From IMG/VR virus record IMGVR_UViG_3300006641_003025, positions 1-21,935 of that record: a DNA stretch of 21,935 nucleotides; one strand, given 5' to 3'. The notes below the pieces were generated by a model. That model saw only the letters and a list, made by a program, of their open reading frames with translations. It did no database searches and was not told the origin of the DNA. Shown here in pieces: positions 9,401 to 14,158 of this stretch. Origin of the DNA: a virus. The stretch's first letter is position 1. Every line of letters starts with the position of its first letter. Both the position numbers and the translations under genes were made by a program.

Positions 9401-10431
9401 CTGGTTGTAAAAATGACGCTGAACCAATAATAAATGAACAATTAGTTGTTTCTGTTGATATTATAGCTGGTACACATGATACATATTGTTTTGAAGAACC
9501 AGAATTACACAAAGGAGTGTTTAATAATGTGTTGACTCATCAGTGTGTTGAACAAACTCTAGAGAGTTATGAATTGTGCAATCTTGTAGAGACTTTCCCT
9601 GTTAAGAATGACGATGAAGTTGATTATATGCGTACCATTAAATATGCGTATTTATATGGTAAAACAGTAACTTTATTGCCGACTCATAATGATCGTACAA
9701 ATAGAGTTATGTTACGCAATCGTCGTATTGGATTGAGTCAATCAGGTATTGTTCAAGGTTTTGAAAAATTTGGTCGTCGCCGATATATTGATAATTTTTG
9801 TGATGCGGCTTATAGTGAAATTAAACGTTGGGATAGAATTTATTCTGAATATTTGGTATGTAGACAAAGTATTAAAGTGACTAGTATTAAACCAAGTGGT
9901 ACTGTTAGTTTAATAGCTGGTGTAACTCCTGGTATTCATTTTCCAGAAGCTAGAAGTTATTGGCGTAGAATGCGTTTGGCGGCTAATAGTGTTTTAGTTA
10001 AAGTTTTGAAAGATGCTGGATATCATGTTGAACCTGCTATGACAGACCCAGATAATACTGTTGTTGTGACATTTGGGGTTGAAGATGTTGGTGTTAGGCC
10101 AATTATGGATGTTTCGATATGGGAACAAATGGACAATGTTGCTGCTATTCAACATTATTGGGCTGATAATGCAGTTAGTGTGACTATTCAATTTAAACCA
10201 GAGGAAGCTAAAGATATACCAAAGATTTTAGAACATTATGAAGATAGAATTAAAGCTGTTAGCTTTTTACCACATTCTACACATGGTTATGTTCAGGCTC
10301 CATATGAACAAGCTAAAAAAGAAGATGTTGTTGCATATAATTCAAAATTAAAACCAATAGATTTTTCTTTGATGTTTGAAGAAGCAGTTGGTGAAAAATT
10401 TTGTAGTAATGATACTTGTGTTATTGGTTAA
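6466..10431 (+). CDS. nrdJ: Adenosylcobalamin-dependent (class II) ribonucleoside-triphosphate reductase with two inteins
   Basis: This enzyme makes deoxynucleotides for phage DNA synthesis using a cobalamin-generated thiyl radical. Exteins match the monomeric Lactobacillus leichmannii type: YYRTYSR, FKWLPPGRGMWTMGT, GGASLNN, AGNVRRSAEIAFG and IKPSGTVSLIAGVTPGIHFPEA. Removing both inteins leaves 714 residues, against 739 in the L. leichmannii enzyme. In the spliced numbering C134 corresponds to C119, the N418-P-C420-V-E422 motif to N406/C408/E410, and C431 to C419. The spacing of 11 between the last two cysteines is exact. The C-terminal FCSNDTC pair (C-x4-C) fits the redox-relay cysteines C731/C736. 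I chose ATG 6466 because AGGGAG (6452-6457) lies 8 bases upstream; a GTG at 6457 lies within that site. It overlaps the previous gene by 8 bases and is followed by a strong palindromic terminator. Confidence 0.93.
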   Translation: MFESVVDRFFGHDDHKNFKLNDSFKSYYSNKNPQFGYNGLGETTYYRTYSRIKEDGTKERFFDTAVRIIEGTYEIQRRYCKWLHLPYDIGKAQESAQEMFERMWAFKWLPPGRGMWTMGTPFMWRSGGASLNNCFKGDTEFITREGIKKLGDCVNTIQKVLTSNGKWVDAKIKSFGIQPLQKVIIRRGRWRKSIFATADHRWFVHSKSKKFATIGAADNSKNACIRECITSELESGVRLSMNFGSGINNTNLRPSAFGIAHGICFGDGTTGSDNENHGTYLYLCKPKDEQLEKFFSACYKTEAPEKGEHGAIRVADLPRMFRKIPDLNESSTYLYGFLVGYFAADGDVTNNGTVRIASSERSNLELVQSICAILGIGTYEISQGLQTVHHKGKIKKFVGYRLTLMAEHLNSEFFLIDEHKQRFNARIKTSRKKIPTYQSWYVESVEDTPLIEEVFCPQVPETYCFTLAGNILTGNCGFVSTNDEIELDPSTPFAFAMDMLMLGVGIGFDTKGSDRIKIKKPHAKTTKYIIEDSREGWVHALSDLIRSYTIKQELGNLQFDYGLIRPKGSLIKGFGGEASGPEGLKELLESTNEFLATRIKTRLTSVDIADLMNLVGKCVVAGNVRRSAEIAFGFPNDIEYRSMKNPTRDLNAEEIGEFYKITGKLYSENRYKANLDDFEFTNIDRSKLSRAIEVWNAMNDRRWASNNSVFSEVGMDYTEVGHSTALNGEPGYIWLDNMRDFGRMKDGRQPGIDGRVMGSNPCVSGDTRIQTKDGAFKIIDCVDKEVEVWNGQKWSKVTPRKTGTNKFLRRVKLSDGSYLDATPNHRWSIVKESGELAEIETDSLMANDKLETFSLPVIDGVLSIPDLLGKLAAGDNTVFHEVVDVYGEIVANELLDNRQPLPDVIFTMGTNDCSKFLLAWAKTKGVVAIRDSSIILISISNRRLHELQILARRAGQSDTIIHSDSLIIRNISGQLAVLSGCKNDAEPIINEQLVVSVDIIAGTHDTYCFEEPELHKGVFNNVLTHQCVEQTLESYELCNLVETFPVKNDDEVDYMRTIKYAYLYGKTVTLLPTHNDRTNRVMLRNRRIGLSQSGIVQGFEKFGRRRYIDNFCDAAYSEIKRWDRIYSEYLVCRQSIKVTSIKPSGTVSLIAGVTPGIHFPEARSYWRRMRLAANSVLVKVLKDAGYHVEPAMTDPDNTVVVTFGVEDVGVRPIMDVSIWEQMDNVAAIQHYWADNAVSVTIQFKPEEAKDIPKILEHYEDRIKAVSFLPHSTHGYVQAPYEQAKKEDVVAYNSKLKPIDFSLMFEEAVGEKFCSNDTCVIG
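6865..7890 (+). mobile_element. Intein 1 of the ribonucleotide reductase, with intact LAGLIDADG endonuclease
   Basis: This in-frame intein of 342 residues lies between extein ...GASLNN and CGFVST. It begins with Cys1 (CFKGDTEFITREG, block A) and has a block B motif with T-A-D-H (FATADHRWF). It ends FTLAGNILTGN followed by Cys+1. The last residue is the usual Asn but the one before it is Gly instead of His, a known variation. Between the splicing blocks lie two LAGLIDADG-type helices: AHGICFGDG (Asp134 of the intein) and LVGYFAADG (Asp212). Both keep the catalytic acidic residue, so the homing endonuclease is predicted to be active. The +1 cysteine equals C119 of the L. leichmannii enzyme, so the reductase cannot have its redox pair in place until splicing. 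Confidence 0.92.
8749..9543 (+). mobile_element. Intein 2 of the ribonucleotide reductase, decayed endonuclease, Gln terminus
   Basis: This in-frame intein of 265 residues lies between extein ...MGSNP and CVEQTLE. Block A is CVSGDTRIQTKDG, block B has T-P-N-H (DATPNHRWSIV), and the C-terminal block is GVFNNVLTHQ before Cys+1. The last residue is Gln where most inteins have Asn; Gln-ending inteins are known to splice. The endonuclease part is shortened and degenerate. FLLAWAKTKG keeps the shape of a LAGLIDADG helix but has Lys163 where the catalytic Asp should be, and the first helix (LLGKLAAGD) is also poor. The following HELQILARRAG segment is typical after the second helix of intein endonucleases. 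The +1 cysteine equals C408, the thiyl-radical cysteine. Confidence 0.9.
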
Positions 10432-10439
10432 TTATTATA

Positions 10440-10489
10440 ATAAATATGACAATGGCGTAAGAATATTCTTACGCCATTGTCATATTTAT
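10440..10489. terminator. Perfect 50-bp palindrome, likely transcription terminator
   Basis: The two halves of 10440-10489 are exact reverse complements around the centre GAATATTC (10461-10468), with no unpaired spacer. The stem carries a G+C-richer core (ATGGCGTAAG and its complement) flanked by AT-rich ends. It begins 9 bases after the reductase stop and lies 43 bases before the helicase gene, so its likely role is an intrinsic terminator for the reductase transcript. The trailing run (ATATTTATC) is only a weak U-tract. Symmetry means it could work in both directions, bind a dimeric protein, or be processed as RNA. A smaller hairpin (AATGTTT, 3-base loop, AAACATT) follows at 10500-10516. 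Confidence 0.7.
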
Positions 10490-10532
10490 CTCAGTGTTTA
10501 ATGTTTTTTAAACATTTCATGAATGATGTATT

Positions 10533-12122
10533 ATGCAAATTCAAATCGTAAATAATAATTATATTTACTTCAATAATATAACTGATGAACATAATAGTAT
10601 ATTATTTAATGAAATGACATTTGTTGATCCAAATGCAAAGTATATGAATCAAAATAGACCATGGCAAGGTAAGTTTAGAAAATATGATTTAATAAATAAA
10701 AAATGTCTATTAACATTTTTACCAAGAATTGTTCATATTTGTAAGAAAAATAATATTCCATTTGTGATTGAAGATTTAAGAGATAAATGGAATTATTATA
10801 TAGTTGAATCAGAGCTTATAAATGAAAATTATTTACCAGGAATTAAATTAGAAGATTATCAGATTGCCGCAATTAAAAAAGCATTGCAAATAGAGTTTGG
10901 AATATATAAGGCTGTAACTGGTTCTGGTAAAACTGAAATGATAGCCGGAATTTGTAAATCTATAAATTGTCCTACTGTTATATTAGCTGATATGACAGTG
11001 GTTGTCAGCCAATTAAAAGAAAGATTGCAGTTACGTAATGTTGCTGAAGAGATAGGCTTATTTTTTGCTGGTGAAAAACCAAATGGTGAAATGATAGTTG
11101 TTGGATCTGTTCAAAGCTTGGCTGCACCATCTGAAGTTGGTCCGTCTCCAAGTATTGTTGATTTTCCTGATGAAAAGAAATATGAAAAAGCTGTTCAAAA
11201 ATGGCAACAAAAACGTGATGCGTATAATACTAGAAAGAGAAATTATAGATTTTTAATAGAATATATTAAAAAAGCTGAAATGCTAATAGTAGATGAATGT
11301 GATAGGTCTGCTTCTGACACTTACAAGAAAGTCATTAGAACACATTTTAAAGGTAGAAGAAAATATGGATTTTCAGCTACTCCATATGATGATTCTAAAC
11401 CAATAAAGAATATAAATATTGAAGAAAATTTTGGCCCTATTGTTTTTGAAATGAATAGAACAGAAATTGAAGATAGGGGTCGTATTATACCATGTAAGTA
11501 TCGATCAATAGTATATGAAGATCCAATGTATGATTTACATAATAAAATTACATTGGATGAAGCTACTAATATGTTTATGGTTAATAATAATAGATTTCAT
11601 GATATTATTTTTGGTATTTGTAATGTTCATAAAGGTGAACGAAATATGATATTAACTGAGAGAATTCCTCTTGGTGAAAATCTTTTAGCTCGTGCACAAG
11701 AATTAGGTTTAAATGCTCGTTTTATTTATGGTTTAACTTCTAAAACAGAAAGAGATAAAATTATAAATGAATTTTCTAAAGGACAACTTGATGTTTTGAT
11801 TGGTGGTAAAATAATAAATCGTGGTCTTGATATTAAAGGTGGAGTTGATAATTTAATAATAGCCACTGGTGGTAAATTGAGGTCAGATTTTCTACAAAAA
11901 ATTGGTAGAGCATTAAGAGTAAACAATCGTGGATTTAGTTATGTTTATGATTTTTTATTTAGGTGCAACCATTATCTATATGAACATTCAAAAGCCAGAT
12001 TATTGACGATAATTGATGCTGGATATGAATCAAAAGTTCTATTTGGGTATACTAATTTAGATGGTAAAGAATTGGTTAGAAGAAATTTTAAATCTCCATC
12101 TAGACAATGTAATAAAAAATAG
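10533..12122 (+). CDS. SF2 DNA helicase, UvsW/XPB-like
   Basis: This ATP-dependent helicase of 529 residues would act in recombination, repair or replication-fork processing. The SF2 motifs appear in order: DYQ-x-A near residue 108 (Q-like region), Walker A TGSGKTE at 129-135, VVGSVQSL (motif Ib region), DECD box at 254-257, SAT at 281-283, then ERIPLGENLLARAQE and GLTSKTERDKIINEF in the second RecA domain. Motif V is IINRGLDI and motif VI is QKIGRALR. The DECD box and an N-terminal domain of about 100 residues ahead of Walker A resemble T4 UvsW, which unwinds R-loops and origin structures, but general XPB-like phage helicases look similar. The ATG has only a weak upstream site. The gene has its own leader after the palindrome and is followed by a 119-base gap. 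Confidence 0.88.
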   Translation: MQIQIVNNNYIYFNNITDEHNSILFNEMTFVDPNAKYMNQNRPWQGKFRKYDLINKKCLLTFLPRIVHICKKNNIPFVIEDLRDKWNYYIVESELINENYLPGIKLEDYQIAAIKKALQIEFGIYKAVTGSGKTEMIAGICKSINCPTVILADMTVVVSQLKERLQLRNVAEEIGLFFAGEKPNGEMIVVGSVQSLAAPSEVGPSPSIVDFPDEKKYEKAVQKWQQKRDAYNTRKRNYRFLIEYIKKAEMLIVDECDRSASDTYKKVIRTHFKGRRKYGFSATPYDDSKPIKNINIEENFGPIVFEMNRTEIEDRGRIIPCKYRSIVYEDPMYDLHNKITLDEATNMFMVNNNRFHDIIFGICNVHKGERNMILTERIPLGENLLARAQELGLNARFIYGLTSKTERDKIINEFSKGQLDVLIGGKIINRGLDIKGGVDNLIIATGGKLRSDFLQKIGRALRVNNRGFSYVYDFLFRCNHYLYEHSKARLLTIIDAGYESKVLFGYTNLDGKELVRRNFKSPSRQCNKK

Positions 12123-12241
12123 TGTATCCATAGCTGATTTTTGTTAATATACAATAATAGCTATATTAAACGACATATTGTGCTTGTGAATAAATATTCA
12201 TAGATTTAATATGTTGTTAACTCTAAATTTGTATATAATCT
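12123..12241 (+). promoter_or_regulatory. Intergenic region before the sigma factor, candidate promoter
   Basis: No gene is seen in these 119 bases. They are very AT-rich and contain AATAAATA at 12189-12196, one base from the T4 late -10 box TATAAATA and at a plausible distance from the ATG at 12242. A TATAAT at 12234-12239 is too close to the start codon to serve as its promoter in the usual way. ATAGCT and AGCTAT form a short inverted repeat near the beginning. No Shine-Dalgarno sequence is visible before 12242. Such boxes arise easily by chance in this base composition. Confidence 0.25.
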
Positions 12242-13126
12242 ATGAATATTACTCCTGATTTAATAGAATCTAAGAAGAAACATTATTTTATAAATGAAAT
12301 AGTTGAATGGAAACTAACAAAATATATATGGACAGGATGTACAGATGTTGTTCTTCGTGATTCTATAATGACACATGCCACAGAATTGATAATACAATTA
12401 ATAAGAAAACAAGGATTGTTTCAAATTTATCGTGGCCATGATCCGAGTGCTTTTAATGAATTGGTTCATGTTGCGTATATGCAAATTGAACGAACATTGT
12501 ATAAATATAGAGCACAAGCACATTGTAGAAATTGTTTTTCATATGATAGACCAAATGCTAGTATATTATACAAGCCAGCAATATTTGAATTTGGCATTAT
12601 TAAACCAACAGCTTTAGCTTTAAGAATTCAAAAATGTCCATATTGTAATGTAGTATTAAATAATTTACAACCAGTAGAACCAGAACAAGGATTGTATGGA
12701 GGAAGTTGGTCTATATTATATAGAGGAATGTCCAAAGTTTTTAATATGTGGAGTCAAGTATCCAGAACTGTAATATTAGCTCATGTTAAAAAAGACACTA
12801 GAGATTTAAGAAATAATGATAATTATACAGATTTTATAAATAGGAAACAATTATCTGGTGATAATTCTCATTATAATAAAATAATGCAAGAAGTAAAAGA
12901 ATATTTATGGTTTAATCCAGAATATTGCAGAATTGTTGATGCTTTGATAGAATTGTCCTCTGAATTAGATCCAGATAAAAATTTTAAAAAGAAATTATCA
13001 AACATTGCTAATGTTGACAGGAAAATGGTTGATAATTCATTGATGTTGATTAGAGTCATTATGTCAGAATGTATAGATGGCTTTAAACATAAAGATTTAA
13101 AATGTGTTGATGAAGCTATTTTTTAA
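12242..13126 (+). CDS. Late-transcription sigma factor, gp55-like, with Zn-ribbon insert
   Basis: This 294-residue protein probably redirects host RNA polymerase to late phage promoters. The N-terminal half follows T4 gp55 in order: HYFINEIVEWK (compare the gp55 IIDWK segment), a helix LRDSIMTHATELIIQLI, a short turn with IYRGHDPSAFNELVH, and AYMQIERTLYKY. The region-2-like segment continues after an insert, at KVFNMWSQVSRTVILAHVKKD, which matches gp55 [20 protein letters not shown]. The insert (about residues 97-150) holds CRNC and CPYC, a likely Zn ribbon not present in T4 gp55. The last 100 residues are helical and not recognised. It lies just upstream of packaging genes, in keeping with a late regulator. 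The match is by eye, so a remote sigma-like protein is the main alternative. Confidence 0.65.
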   Translation: MNITPDLIESKKKHYFINEIVEWKLTKYIWTGCTDVVLRDSIMTHATELIIQLIRKQGLFQIYRGHDPSAFNELVHVAYMQIERTLYKYRAQAHCRNCFSYDRPNASILYKPAIFEFGIIKPTALALRIQKCPYCNVVLNNLQPVEPEQGLYGGSWSILYRGMSKVFNMWSQVSRTVILAHVKKDTRDLRNNDNYTDFINRKQLSGDNSHYNKIMQEVKEYLWFNPEYCRIVDALIELSSELDPDKNFKKKLSNIANVDRKMVDNSLMLIRVIMSECIDGFKHKDLKCVDEAIF

Positions 13127-13135
13127 TAACATATA

Positions 13136-13327
13136 ATGAAATTAAATAAAATTACTGACGGTGCATTCTTTCCTTATAAATGGGGAGATAGAGTCAGTAT
13201 GTTTATTGATGCAAAGGAACGTGATAAATGGTTACAGAGAACAAACAAGAATGGGTTTTATGTGAATTCTCAAAAATCGCCCCATCGTTCGAAAAAATCG
13301 AAGAAAGCCTCAAAGAAAAAGGCATAA
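13136..13327 (+). CDS. Small basic protein, overlaps next gene out of frame
   Basis: This is a possible 63-residue protein. The first 40 residues look like a real folded segment (ITDGAFFPYKWGDRVSMF, then AKERDKWLQRTNKNGF). The tail is almost all Lys and Ser (KKSKKASKKKA), which would suit nucleic-acid binding. It begins 9 bases after the sigma gene but has no clear ribosome-binding site. Its last 100 bases overlap the next gene in a different frame. In that overlap the next gene uses TTC, ATC, GCC, AGC and CTC codons that are rare elsewhere here, as expected if both frames are constrained. An indel joining this N-terminus to the next gene is another explanation. Confidence 0.5.
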   Translation: MKLNKITDGAFFPYKWGDRVSMFIDAKERDKWLQRTNKNGFYVNSQKSPHRSKKSKKASKKKA

Positions 13328-13743
13328 TTATATCACCTTCTGATTATTTACAAGCTTGTAAAACAAATGGTTTAACACCAGATATACATCAGACATTCAT
13401 AAAGATAAACGAGGGTGTTGCTACACTTGAAGATATAAATTTAATATTATGTGATGTTGGATCTTCTGTACAAGAACGAATATTAAGAAGAGTACGTAAA
13501 AATCCAACAGAAAAACATCTAACTCATGGTGGTCATCAAAGACTCAGTGGACCTAATTTATCGGGTAGAATAACACCAAAAAGAAGTAGAAGTGGTCATA
13601 CTCAATCACATGGTAGAGGTAAACACGCACATGACAGAAGCACCAAAAAACAACGACGAACTGCAAGAACTGTTGATGAATCTGGACCAAATAATGGAAC
13701 AGAATCAACCACAGAATCAACCACAAACTATTCAACAGAATAA
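13228..13743 (+). CDS. Protein with basic His/Arg/Gly-rich tail, function unknown
   Basis: I do not recognise this 171-residue protein. Residues 1-90 look like a compact helical domain (FEKIEESLKEKGIIISPSDY, then TLEDINLILCDVG). From about residue 90 the chain becomes a basic, disordered tail rich in His, Gly, Arg and Ser, and the last 30 residues are Thr/Ser/Glu-rich. The basic tail suggests DNA or RNA binding. The start at 13228 is supported by AAAGGA at 13213-13218. It overlaps the small gene before it by 100 bases and the candidate small terminase after it by 113 bases, both out of frame. Its position just before the terminase genes suggests a packaging or late role, but that is inference only. 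Confidence 0.65.
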   Translation: MVTENKQEWVLCEFSKIAPSFEKIEESLKEKGIIISPSDYLQACKTNGLTPDIHQTFIKINEGVATLEDINLILCDVGSSVQERILRRVRKNPTEKHLTHGGHQRLSGPNLSGRITPKRSRSGHTQSHGRGKHAHDRSTKKQRRTARTVDESGPNNGTESTTESTTNYSTE

Positions 13744-14158
13744 TGAATTTAATCAAGACACACAAATAATAAAACAAAATACTAATGTACAAAAAGAAGA
13801 ATCAGATGAATTTGATAAATTTGTTGTTGAAAAAGTACAATTAGTAACAGAAACAATATTGTCTAATTGTTCAGAAGATAGAGCTAAAGCCACTCAAATA
13901 ATTGAACGAATTGAAACAATTATAGCTTCTCAGGATAGAATTATACAGGGCGGCACTATTTCTAGATTGTTGCAGGCGATCCAAACTCGTGCTGATATAA
14001 ATACAACTGCTGTAAAAATGATGGAAGCATGTGGTAAAATATTATCAGCTAGAAAATCTGGGTCTAAAACTACAATTACTAATAATAATCAACCTACAAA
14101 TAGTAGTAATACATTAATAAATATATTACAACAAGGTATTGATGCAATGGGTAAGTAA
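13631..14158 (+). CDS. Putative terminase small subunit
   Basis: This 175-residue protein would recognise phage DNA and stimulate the packaging motor. Evidence is mainly position: its stop overlaps the large terminase start (TAATG), as small subunits often do. The sequence fits a T4 gp16-like plan, with an acidic and Gln-rich N-terminal arm (MTEAPKNNDELQELLMNL, then many NQPQ), two long central helices (FVVEKVQLVTETILS and ATQIIERIETIIASQ, then LLQAIQTRADINTTAVKMM), and a disordered Asn/Thr-rich tail. No sequence motif is decisive. I chose ATG 13631, with AGAGG at 13615-13619, over upstream starts at 13592 (GTG) and 13610. The first 113 bases overlap the previous gene and use CTG, AAC and GAC codons that are otherwise uncommon here. 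Confidence 0.55.
   Translation: MTEAPKNNDELQELLMNLDQIMEQNQPQNQPQTIQQNNEFNQDTQIIKQNTNVQKEESDEFDKFVVEKVQLVTETILSNCSEDRAKATQIIERIETIIASQDRIIQGGTISRLLQAIQTRADINTTAVKMMEACGKILSARKSGSKTTITNNNQPTNSSNTLINILQQGIDAMGK

Noticed and set aside
9102-9512. Minus-strand open frame of 136 codons
   Set aside because: It lies entirely inside intein 2, whose + strand splicing motifs are clear. The antisense translation has no recognisable domain.
6865-9543. Insertions in the reductase as group I introns
   Set aside because: The reading frame stays open through both, and protein splicing blocks A, B and the C-terminal block are present, so these are inteins.
10432-10532. tRNA or other structured RNA gene around the palindrome
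   Set aside because: The structure is a single perfect stem with no cloverleaf or anticodon arm, and no other gap in the window shows a tRNA-like fold.
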